NCBI GenBank assembly: GCA_019828595.1 | Contig: JAHQRK010000003.1 | Span: 3,224,001 to 3,288,000 of the forward strand | DNA length: 64,000 bases | Reading direction: 5' to 3' | Source of the DNA: Aphanomyces cochlioides | Lineage: Eukaryota > Oomycota > Saprolegniomycetes > Saprolegniales > Verrucalvaceae | Part shown: positions 1-9,490 of the stretch, piece after piece | How the letters are laid out: each line of letters opens with the position of its first letter | Numbering within the stretch: position 1 is the first letter of the stretch | Made by a program: the position numbers and the translations under genes | Notes under the pieces: model-generated | Database searches by the model: none | What the model was told of the DNA's origin: nothing | What the model saw: the letters and a program-made list of their open reading frames with translations, nothing else

Positions 1-426
1 TGATGGCCAGGAAGAAAAGTTCAAAATATTCAACTTCAATATGCTATTTCATGCAAATTATTAGATCATGCGACTTGCCGATCTCATGTATACAAATTGA
101 TTACGAGGGACGAGAGTATACAATCGCGCATAGAATATCGAGTGGAGATTTGCATGAGAAGATGAGAAACGTCGCGTGCGACTCGGCAAACATCTCGCTA
201 ATAGTACGACAGAACGCTGGCACCTCTTGATAGTGTTTTCGCTCTGAATTTTGACCAATCATATTGCGGAATATTGATCACATCAACAAAATCACGTAAT
301 CCGGTCGCATAGAAATGCATACAAAGATCCATACAAAGGGCCAATTGCTAGACTCAGGTTGACATGGAGACAACCTTGCTGGGCTAATGCAGAACCTGTA
401 AGGTGACGTTGAAAAATCAAGTCGGC
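1..426. other. no gene recognised at left edge
   Basis: Short open frames occur on both strands (for example 3-230 on +), but none has a recognisable domain or a family-like composition. The stretch is probably the upstream region of the bZIP gene. Confidence 0.4.
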
Positions 427-1214
427 ATGAAGAGAAAGAAGACGAGCGAGTGGCGCTTACAGCAGTGCAGGACAAACCAGAGACGCTACAGAAAGCAAGC
501 GGTCGAAGATATGCGCAACTTGGAGGAAAATGTGGCCAACTTGACCGTCGAAACTGCACGGTTGGAGGGCAATTTGCACATCCTACGATCGACCGCTTTC
601 CTGCCATCAGCCGCCGCCAATATGATTGCCGAGTACACAGAGTACTTTCGACATGGCCTTTCACAGCGACATGAAGCGCGTCAAATTGACATGGTGCGAC
701 GTATTGTGACCGAAGACGCGATTGTAGGCGGCTTTGGCCATGGAGCGTCGTTTGTGATCGACCAGTGGCGAAAATATTCGACATACTTCCACGCACTCGA
801 GATTGTGCAAACGTCGATGGAAGCGATTGACGTGGACTTTGGCCAGCTCGTTCATTGCCATGGTTATTTCCTCTGTCGTATTACCCGCCAGACATTCGAA
901 GACGTGTTTCCCCACGTCCTTCACCGCGAAGATCTCGTCCAGCGTCTTCTTGGCCAAGAGCTCAAGGCACACTAGAACTGTGCGGTGCATCTCGCCTCAC
1001 ATGAATGATCTAGGTGGTATTTTCTCGTCACTTTACCGTGGAGAAGGAATCCAACCGCGTAGTCCATATATTAACGTCGGCGGATTTCATGAACAGCCTG
1101 ATGGCATTGCTTCAGAGCACTGAGGACGCAATCACCGTCATGAACGGCGCTCTCCTGGACTCCTCTGGACAATTGCAAGGCCATGGCGATATCAAGACTG
1201 AAATGGATCTCTAA
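427..1214 (+). CDS. oomycete-type bZIP transcription factor, reading frame broken near the middle
   Basis: Nuclear DNA-binding factor. The first ATG is at 427; the frame opens upstream only from a GTG. The basic region contains QCRTNQRRYR, in which the Asn of the classical N-x7-R signature is Cys, a substitution described for oomycete bZIPs. A leucine-zipper-like heptad follows (LEENVANLTVETARLEGNL), then the C-terminal domain usual in these proteins (about 427-975). The conserved tail (FSRHFTVEKESNRVVHIL to SSGQL) continues in another frame from 1014 to 1214. Joining them needs either an intron 937-1013 with a weak GTCCAG donor, which would drop a conserved LVQRLLGQEL segment, or a one-base shift near 970 plus a very short intron 980-1013. 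The gene is therefore either unusually spliced or recently frameshifted. Family call is firm; the junction is not. Confidence 0.7.
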
Positions 1215-2530
1215 CGAGACAAGAAATCGACCCATTCGGACGCTAGCCAGCGGCGTGCGGCCTCGGATGACATCTCATTTTGAATAATTTCCTTGCCACT
1301 GCCAAGTCATTCCCAATTCTGAGATGTCATTCCAAATTGACGTTTTTTGAAGTCCTGGGGTCTAAAATTCAGAATTACAACAACAATTTTTTTGTTGTAT
1401 TGTGCTTTTTGGGGAAATTTCCCAATTACTGTAAATGATTTGTTAAGTGGTAAATGGTGAGACACACCAGTCGTTGAAAAAACAGAAAAATTCTTTAGAT
1501 TTATAATTTTGTTGGCTACAAAACTATTAATAAATATAGTTTATTAGTTGTTGCAATGATATGGTCGTCTTTCATTATCCAAACAATAAAATTGATACAT
1601 GCACAATACAATGATATAGTTTTCAAGAGTGAAAACCGCTAAATTATCAGTTGAAATGAATTTAGTCAATCTGCTGAAGACCATATAAAACGATCCGATT
1701 GGCACATACCTTTGGACGATACTTTTGATTCGCAGACAGTTAAAGCACCGTACCTTGTCGGTGCCAGAACCTTCATGCAATCCAGGCCGCCGTCGTAGCT
1801 CAAGTTTGCGATGATGGCGTCGACTTGACATATCAGTAAATTCACAAGATTTTTCAGATTTTTTTCGCATGTATTTGACACATTTTGAAGGAAAATTGAT
1901 CAAATGTTTCGTAGAAAACTTGAAACTTCAGTGTCAATTGTGCAAAAATGGGATGAAATGACACTTTCAAGCACAACAAATCCAAAGACGAGGGCAAGAG
2001 CTCTCTAGCATTCATTTCATTGTGCTGCCGAGGTATGTCGCGACATGAGACTTCGATCATAGGTCTGGAACGCCTGTCTGGATCGAGAGCATGGTAAAAT
2101 GTTCACCTTACTTGCGTGCTCCCGCACAAACTCCACAGTTGACGACTTGCACTCTAATCCACAGCTATCGCCTTGAGCATAGGCTAAGATGCAGAGCGCG
2201 AAACGTACTCTAAGCTCGCTTGTTTCATTTGAGATGGCCATTCACGCAGGCTTCACACGGCCGTAGTCTTGTAATGCTTGCCAGTGTTTGAGTTCCTGTT
2301 CAATAGCTGGATACACCGCCGACTCATTCGATGGGGCACGACGTTCAAACGCGTGATCCTAGCCTTGGTCTTCCTGCTTGTCGCCACTACGAAGCATATG
2401 AGCTTGTAGTCATCCGATGCTGCACGTTCGACGCATGATATCTTTGCGCATCTTTGTCCATCCACCCAGCTTTGGTTAGATCACATTTCTGCAGCACAAT
2501 CCCTGTCGTTTTGGCCTGTTTTTCCGTTGA
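1215..2530. other. AT-rich intergenic stretch, possible decayed transposase on minus strand
   Basis: No intact gene recognised. On the minus strand around 2060-2420 short frames carry a string resembling the helix-turn-helix linker of pogo/CENP-B-like transposases (YPAIEQELKHWQALQ), broken by stop codons. The resemblance is weak and there is no terminal repeat that I can see. Confidence 0.25.
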
Positions 2531-2620
2531 CCAATCAGATCGCAGTGTCTCAATCTTTCGACCAATCAGACTTCTATTCTTCCATCGACGAACCAATCAG
2601 TTGGCGATATTTTTGCCAAT
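2531..2620 (+). promoter_or_regulatory. four CCAAT boxes upstream of the PX/RING gene
   Basis: CCAATCA occurs at 2531, 2562, 2593 and 2616, all in the same orientation, ending 57 bp before the ATG at 2677. The first three are spaced exactly 31 bp apart, about three helical turns, while the sequence between them is not repeated. CCAAT is the known binding site of the NF-Y complex in eukaryotes; its use here is inferred. Confidence 0.5.
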
Positions 2621-2676
2621 CAAATCTCCAACGGTCATCGACCAAATTTGGAGCAGGCATTGTCGAAAACGCATCA

Positions 2677-3532
2677 ATGGCAGCATCCGTCAAGGTCTCG
2701 CAGCGTCTGGAACGCGCCCAGCAAGCGTCGCTAGACGCAGCGAGCGTCCAGAGTACTCAAGTATGCCGTGTCGGCAAGGATATTTACTCGGCGGTGACAT
2801 TTTACAAGATGGACATTTCATTTCCCCGCACGCACAACAAGTGGACAATTCGAAAGCGGTTCGTTTCATCGCCAGGTCGACAATTTGCTGACAGATGAGA
2901 TGTCTAGGTATTCTGAGTTCTATAAACTTCGACGTGCGCTTGCACTTCTTTTGAAGCACGACAAGAAGCAATCCAACCAACGACAGGCATTGCCCTTGCC
3001 ACTTAAACTCCTGGAAGAATCACTGACGCCAGCATTCCCAAGACGACATCTTCGCGCAGACAACGTGGCAATTATTGAAGAACGACGGGAAGCATTGCAG
3101 ACGTTTGTTCAGCAACTTGTCAAGATCATGTGTGCTTTCTCTCCAGATGCCAAAGTTGACGTCAGCTTGAAGTCGCTCCAAGCCACGCTCAAAGATTTCC
3201 TGGCTTTCCCAGACGAACAACTCCACATGGATGCCAAACGAACGCTTGCCATTTTGGCATTGGAAGACGTCGTAGTCGCCAGCAGCACCAATGTGGTACG
3301 TCTTGTCGACCTTGATGCAGCAGGGCTCATCATTTGATAGATTGAACCTGAAACGAGCACGAGTGACTGCTGTAGCATTTGCCTTGGGGAGTGGAATGAA
3401 GCTGAATGCGCCGATATGCACATTGTCAAACTTCCCTGTGCGCATGTTTTCCACGAGGAATGCGTCATGGATTGGCTCGCAGTCAGCTCTGAATGCCCTC
3501 TCTGTCGAACTGAAGCTTCAAACCCAAGATAA
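2677..3532 (+). CDS. PX domain and RING-H2 finger protein (putative E3 ubiquitin ligase)
   Basis: Spliced as 2677-2858, 2908-3295, 3341-3532 (253 aa); both introns are GT-AG, 49 and 45 bp, and the frame closes. Residues about 38-140 form a PX domain, a phosphoinositide-binding module (VTFYKMDISF, then IRKRYSEFYKLRRAL across the first junction). Residues about 200-246 form a RING-H2 finger: CCSICLGEW, LPCAHVFHEEC, WL, CPLCR, with the zinc ligands in the C3H2C3 order. RING-H2 proteins recruit E2 enzymes and PX domains direct proteins to endosomal membranes, so a membrane-targeted ubiquitin ligase is the natural inference. No signal peptide or membrane segment. The start is the first ATG after the CCAAT cluster. 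Confidence 0.85.
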
Positions 3533-4277
3533 AGCTGTTGATAAACCATTTTTTATTGCTTTTGTGTTCATGGTGGTTGACTTGGATTGTAGAAATATCA
3601 TACTTTTGATCTGTCGTGGGTTGACAACCGAACCTCTGAATTGATTCGATCTTCGGAACGTCATCAACTACTAAAAGAGTTTAAGCATTCCCGTGGACAT
3701 AAAGGCGTTTGGGGGTTTGGGGTTTGGGGGTTTGGGGGCGCAAGTACCTCTGTTGTTGGCTGGACAGAACCATCAAGTACAAATTAGCGAGCTGTGCTTA
3801 ACTAATCGTTGCTGTACTGCGAGATGACTTCGGCATTTGCTCAAATTATCAATCCCCACGTACACATCAGAGAGACAACTGCAGATATGTGTGGATTGCG
3901 ACGACTGATCCTCTATTTTTCTCGGTACAAGCTAGTCATTGAGCTGGAGTTACATCGGGCAATCAAGGTACAATGGCCTGTGCGCCATCAAGGGAGTCCC
4001 TTGAGGTGATACGTCGAATGAAAAACTGCAGTGACAGTGTTTCAGTCTTGTTGGAGGTGTAGCACCACGTTTGGTCTCTCTTCATCATGTTTTGAACTGG
4101 AAGGAAAGCTATCGGACTAATTCAGTAGTGTATCGATGATCTAGTGTTGAGAAATAGCTTCAATCGCGACTACCCTTGAACAAGAAGGATTCATATAACT
4201 TGTCGCCGTCAGCACGTCGTGCATTCACCAGCTTAATAGCGACGGCCAGGGTTCTCCCTCTCATCAGGGTAAATCAA
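3533..4277. other. intergenic; contains a G-rich TTTGGGGG repeat
   Basis: No gene recognised. At about 3708-3738 the + strand has four tracts of TTTGGGG(G), which could form a G-quadruplex. The stretch lies between the 3' ends of the convergent PX/RING and pseudokinase genes. Confidence 0.5.
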
Positions 4278-5942
4278 TCACTCGACTGTCCTCGCTTGGT
4301 GTTCTTGTGTCATCATTTCACTCTCGGGATGTGAATTTGGTGGGTCGGATCGTGCTGAGACTTGATGCAGAAAAGCTTCTTGAGCAATCGAGCGATGCCT
4401 TGCTTCTCGGTGAGTCGTTTGCTGCACAACTGCGCGATCCGATGTCTTTTGCCGACCGAATATGTTGACTTTGTTGTGGGTCACAGCGTCGTGGAGATCT
4501 TGCATGTGCACTCTGAGAGCCGAAAGTCTAGCGTGGAGCTCAACCATCTCTGTGGGCCACTCTTTCTTCTTTGGGGGGCGATGGTGTGTTCCTTCAAATG
4601 CTTCAGCGTGCACTTGTTTAGCATGGGTTGATGAAATAAAGACGAACCTTTCAGCCACACGTCAAGAGCCTGAGTGAGCTCAGCTTTGACAACTGCGCAT
4701 TGCTCCAACTCTGCCGTTGCGGAGGCCATGCGGAGTCTACAAAATGTCGTAAAAAGTTACAACCTCGTTGTCGTACTGCTGAGGCGTGTCTTCACGAACT
4801 AACTGACTCCAAGTTGTGGGCAAAAGATAAGCATGCTCAAAGAGGCGCTCATAGACTTCTTGGACGTCATCTTGGAGGTTAGCCATGCAGTCAAGAACGT
4901 GCGTCACAAACGATTGCTCCAACGTGTAGTCGGCGATGAGCTGGAGGAGCCTCGATGGTTCAATGTTGATCCCCCTCTAGTTGAATCAGTGAATCAAATC
5001 GCCTTTGAGGTGAATGGCTTACCACACGTCCCCCGACGAGCATCTCCACCAAGAGCCAAATCACACTGCGCCAGTCTCGCGCAATGCCATCGTTCAACGA
5101 GCTCCATAGCCGCGATGTTTGTCCATGGCCGACAACGACTCTTCACTTATTCGTTCAGTTTGACGTCGGTTATGGGTTCATGTTACCGCTGCTGTTGTAG
5201 CTCGTCTGCTGTCCAAACGAATGGAAGAAACGCCGCAATCTTCAATTCGCCACGCTGGTCAATCAGAACACGCGCGCTGGAGAGTTCTCCGTGAACAATC
5301 CCCTCCTATGCATGTTGTTTGCACCCATTCTCCCATGATGACCTTGCCGTATGCATTGCTTGCAGCCCGCAGAGCAAGCTGCAAACATAATGTGGAACAA
5401 TAGCTCGGTGGAGTGGTCCAAAGTCGTGGATTAGCCTAATAAATTGTAAAAAAGCTGGTTGCAAGCTAGGTATGTACATACCGTTGAAGGGTGCCTCCAG
5501 CAGTATGTTCTGCGACAAGGTGGATTCGCGTTGCTGAGCAAGAAGCTCCTATGTAGTAATGCAAGTTGGGGTGTTGTAGCCGCTGTGCAAGCTAGTCATT
5601 CATCACGCGTTATATTGTCGAATTGAGCATGAAATGAATGGCTCTACTTGGTTGATTTCGCTGGAAAATGTTGGCATCCATGCAGCAGCAGCTTCACCGT
5701 CGACAAACTCGACATCTTCAATCGCGACAACCGTGCCTCTTGGACGAGATTAGCTACAGCGAGAATGCGATTGCATACGTGGTGCATTCAATAGCTTGAT
5801 AGAGATGACCGAGACGGCCACGGGCAAACGGCTCAATGCACACTTTGTACACTCGTTGCATCGTGAAACTGCCGTCGGTTTCACTCTCGTCGACCACGCT
5901 GGCATATTCGGACAGAAAGTACACTATCCGGACGTCCAGCAT
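4278..5942 (-). CDS. kinase-fold protein lacking catalytic residues (pseudokinase)
   Basis: Nine exons on the minus strand: 5779-5942, 5648-5738, 5482-5591, 5348-5435, 5187-5305, 5033-5141, 4764-4976, 4648-4708, 4278-4600 (425 aa); introns are 40-56 bp and all phases agree. The kinase fold is clear: a glycine loop (GRLGHLYQAIE), a strand equivalent to VAIK, the hinge (LVAEHTAGGTLQ), the helix before the catalytic loop (LLCGLQAMH) and the C-lobe (DWRSVIWLLVEMLVGG). The key residues are gone: VAIK reads VAIE (E62), HRD reads HGE (156-158), the catalytic-loop Asn is Arg, and DFG is replaced (KIAAF). The C-terminal 100 or so residues are charged. Intron 5306-5347 fits only as GC-AG (GCAAGG donor). 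The N terminus may continue upstream of 5942. The role is probably as a scaffold or regulator (inference). Confidence 0.7.
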
Positions 5943-7233
5943 CGAGGTGAAAGCTCGGAAACGTCCTAAAGTTTAGGAAAAATCGGTGGTCGATTGTCAT
6001 CTGGGAGATTCAACTTGTTCTTGAAACCCAAGTCGGCCGTCGTGAATGTCTAGGCTGTAATCAAAGCGAGAGAAAAATAGCAGGGTCAACGACGCCTCGA
6101 TCGTCAATGCGATAGATTTTTATGAGTTACTGCAGTTCCAAAGGCGATGAATCTTCGGGGCAGTAAACAGTCTTGTCAAAAGACTCGCTGCGTCACCACC
6201 GAATCCACCTCTCGTCGAGAACGCACGCTTGCAATCACGTTCCGCGTCAATTTATCTCGACATTGCATCATAAATCTAATTTTCTCAAAATGGAGACTTT
6301 CTCTGTTGATTTTAATAGTAATACAAAAAATAAGTTAATTCGTCTCTGTTTTGTCTTGTTTTTTATCTGATTTAATTAAAGGAGTAGATCATCTTTGTGT
6401 CATTTAATGAGATGGAATTAATTTGACTGAGTCAGATGCCGCGCGTCGTACATATTGGAATTACGATCGATCCAATCAATTGACGCACCGAAGTGAGTAA
6501 TTGAACTGGCGATTTAACGACATTTGCAAACCATCCAAGGGCAATCGTCGTGCAAGCTCGAGGAAGCTTCGGAAGTCAGACGCAGCAAGTCGGAGTGATT
6601 TCAACGAGTAAACACAAGTACCTATCGCCCTAATGTGAGCTGGAAATTTTGTACCTCGAATATATCTTTACTAGAACGTGGCTGAGGACGAAGCTGGAGA
6701 TGTAGCTGGGGCGACTCCGGAAGTTGAGCATAGAGAGCCGTGAACGTTCGTTCGCTTGGGAGAGAGATAGAGTTGATTGTACCTCGTCCAGGTGGTGACA
6801 AGCCCATACACTGCAAGAATCAAAGTTTTGGCCTTTCGTTCGTCGTCAATTATTGACAACAACATATCGTTGTGTCGCTGTCGTCACCTTCGTCATACTT
6901 CAATCAAGTATAATTTCAACCTTACGATTCTACGACCACCAACATGACAATAAAACACTGCAAAATGACGACGACTTACTAATATTTTATCTAAATTTAA
7001 GTGCACAATTTAATAGTAGGATATGATGCATCTGGTCGTTGTATTTTGATTATGCGCGACTGACGACTGAGACATTTTAATAGTACCTACTAGAAAAGTT
7101 GTCAACAGGATACAATTTTCAAGTATAAAAGTCACGAATGTACTAATGAAACCCAGAGCAAAAGTTTGGACAATTGACGACAGGCAGCAGCGCCAGTGAA
7201 GATGGTCACTTCTGAATTTTCCAGTAGCAAGCC
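5943..7233. other. intergenic, possible N-terminal extension of the pseudokinase
   Basis: Minus-strand sequence 5980-6120 contains an open stretch (SRFDYSLDIHDGRLGFQEQ) that could be an upstream exon of the pseudokinase, but I could not join it in frame. The remainder to 7233 is AT-rich and shows nothing recognisable; it includes the promoter region of the astacin gene. Confidence 0.35.
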
Positions 7234-8589
7234 ATGAAGATAGCCTGCCTCTTCGCTGCGTTTGCCGCTACAGCTTTGGCCTTCAAGGCTCGTCCTAAGA
7301 GTTGTATCACCGAAGAATACGGTCTCGGTAATGGTGATAAATACATGCACAACCATCAAGTCCAGTACATCATCGGTAGTCCATACTCGAAGGGCTCTAT
7401 CTACCGCAAGTGCACGAACGGCAAGCTTTTCTGCTATGAAGATCACGGCGAAGCCGATATGCCTGACCCTGAGCCCATTGACTGCAAGGAAACCGTGCAA
7501 GCGCGTAAGCTTGGTTACTTTGCCGATCCTGAATTGACCAAGTTGTGGCCCGAACGAACTTTGTGCTACCAGGTGAACAAGGAAGACTTCACGGAGGATC
7601 AACTGGCCATGATTGATGATGCTGTGGATTATCTCCGCACGACTGGCGTTAAGTTTATCGAATTTAGCGACTGCCCCAAGCAAAGAAACGCGGAAAAAAT
7701 CTGCGGTAACTGCAAGGACTATGTGAACGTCAACAAGAAGGACAAGAAACGCTGCTCTGCTCGTGTCGGCTGGGATCAAATTGGACCTCAGCCTATCAAC
7801 CTTGGCGACCACTGCTTCGACGTTGGTTTCGGTACTGTGGTCCACGAATTCCTCCACAGTTTGGGCATCTTCCACGAGCATACCAACCCCAACGCCACCC
7901 TCATCACGTACAAGATGGAACGTGGTCCTCAAAACTACTTGCCCAAGCCCCAAGCTTTGTTCATTGAGTACGATGCAGAATCGATTATGCACTACCCTAC
8001 ATCCCGTGGTATTTGCATCCCTAAGAAGCGTGATGATGGCAAGCGTTACTGCAACCCCACTGAATCCGAGGCTGATGGATGTGTCGAACCCATGAAAGAG
8101 TATTGCGACGATGAAGCCTCGAAGGTCTTTGGTCAGCGTAAGAAGATGAGCAAGGGCGACTTCAAGTCCGTCACGACATTGTACGGCTGCAGGGCATCTG
8201 GCAAGGCTGCCACTGTTGATTACCTCCGCAAGAAGCTCGAGAAGAAGGGCATGATCCACAACAATGCCTTGGAAAAGGGTGCTGCCGGCCGCTTTGAAGA
8301 AGATATTAAGAAGGTCAATGAGCTTCGCGCTCAAGCCAAGAAAGAAAAGCGTGCCGAAAAGCGTGCTGCTAAGCGTGCCGCCAAGAGGAAGGCCCGCAAA
8401 GCAAAGAAGGCTGGCAAGAAGTCTAAGAAGAACAAGAGGTCCAAGAAGGGAAAGTCCAAGAAGTCCAAGAAGAGCGATGACGATGATGATGATGACGACG
8501 ATGATGATGATGACGATGATGATGACGATGATGACGATGATGATGACGACGATGACGATGATGATGAAGACGACTTCTTCGCTGAGTAA
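7234..8589 (+). CDS. secreted astacin-like zinc metalloprotease with poly-Lys and poly-Asp tail
   Basis: Intronless, 451 aa, ATG at 7234. Residues 1-16 are a signal peptide (MKIACLFAAFAATALAF). The catalytic domain carries the astacin/metzincin zinc motif HExxHxxGxxHE (H204, E205, H208, H214, E215) and a Met-turn SIMHY near M252; many cysteines fit an extracellular fold. Peptidase family M12A enzymes cut peptide bonds in secreted or surface proteins. From about residue 355 the protein changes character: a long Lys/Arg/Ala-rich helix-forming tract (KKEKRAEKRAAKRAAKR, then Lys-Ser-rich) followed by 30 consecutive Asp (8476-8565) and EDDFFAE. The Asp run is encoded by mixed GAT and GAC codons. 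The tail is not part of any astacin I know; charge-based binding or calcium binding is a guess. Confidence 0.88.
   Translation: MKIACLFAAFAATALAFKARPKSCITEEYGLGNGDKYMHNHQVQYIIGSPYSKGSIYRKCTNGKLFCYEDHGEADMPDPEPIDCKETVQARKLGYFADPELTKLWPERTLCYQVNKEDFTEDQLAMIDDAVDYLRTTGVKFIEFSDCPKQRNAEKICGNCKDYVNVNKKDKKRCSARVGWDQIGPQPINLGDHCFDVGFGTVVHEFLHSLGIFHEHTNPNATLITYKMERGPQNYLPKPQALFIEYDAESIMHYPTSRGICIPKKRDDGKRYCNPTESEADGCVEPMKEYCDDEASKVFGQRKKMSKGDFKSVTTLYGCRASGKAATVDYLRKKLEKKGMIHNNALEKGAAGRFEEDIKKVNELRAQAKKEKRAEKRAAKRAAKRKARKAKKAGKKSKKNKRSKKGKSKKSKKSDDDDDDDDDDDDDDDDDDDDDDDDDDDDDDEDDFFAE
8476..8565 (+). repeat. GAY codon run encoding 30 aspartates
   Basis: Thirty in-frame GAT/GAC codons at the 3' end of the astacin gene. 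GAT and GAC are interspersed rather than a pure repeat, which argues that the protein sequence is kept by selection and is not fresh microsatellite growth. Confidence 0.9.
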
Positions 8590-9490
8590 ATCGTGAATCT
8601 TCATAAGACAATCGTGTTGATTTAGAATCATAAGCTTATTCCTGTACGATTTTTTTTCATCTTGACGTTCCTCTTCATTCGACATGCTTCGTTGAACAAC
8701 CCCAAAGGAGTGAAGCAGTCTACACAGCGATGACAATTGAGCCGTGATTGTTTGGGTTGCATCTTGTGCGTGAAGAAATTGACGTCGAGTTGGGTGCATT
8801 GAAGTTTGGTTTGATATCACAACAAGCAGCACACATCACAACTAGCAATGGATCGAATTTCCTGTCAAATTTACATTTAATGATATATTTTCCTCTATAA
8901 TTAAATATCACGATTAATTGACAAGATTTTAATTTTGAAAGGTTGGTCAGACTTTTTGAACACGACTTCGAACTCGTAATTGGACAGCAGGGGACCTTGC
9001 AATACGTTCACGTGATGTAAAGCGATAGCATTCCATTATCCATCGTTCGCGAAATCCTCGTGGGGAGTCAAACTTTATGGCGTTGGCCATTATGATAGAC
9101 TAACAGTTTTATGCCTTTATTCCAAGGCTTGAGAAAGCTGTTGGTCATACTGCGATAAACCAGTAAACTTATCCCAAGTTTATCCAAACGACGAGCCCTT
9201 TGATCGTGCATGCACGGGCAAGTGCATCACCGATTCCAAACCTAAAGCTCCTATCGAATACAAAAAGCTAATCTTCAGCGAGTGCCTTATTCGAGTATAG
9301 CTTTTGTTTTGAAGAGGCCACTGAGCTTTGATTCCAGACGCTGATAACGAGCATAACTTAGAAACGTTCGGATAATTGTATCCGTATTCATTGGTGTAGT
9401 ATCCGGATAATGGATCCGGATACGATACAGTCCATATCCAGCGTCGTGTGCCTCGGTCAGGTCGTCAGAAGAAACGATCGAGCGACGACG
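8590..9490. other. intergenic; TATCCGGATA-type palindromes near the right end
   Basis: No gene seen. At 9367-9427 just before the carboxypeptidase start are several ATCCGGAT/TATCCG copies, the same motif that recurs near 14.76 kb and 35.97-36.45 kb. Confidence 0.45.

Noticed and set aside
7132..8832. 566-aa open frame antisense to the astacin gene
   Set aside because: Its Ile/Val-rich middle is simply the complement of the GAT/GAC run; the sense strand has a signal peptide and a complete protease. The antisense frame shows no family resemblance.
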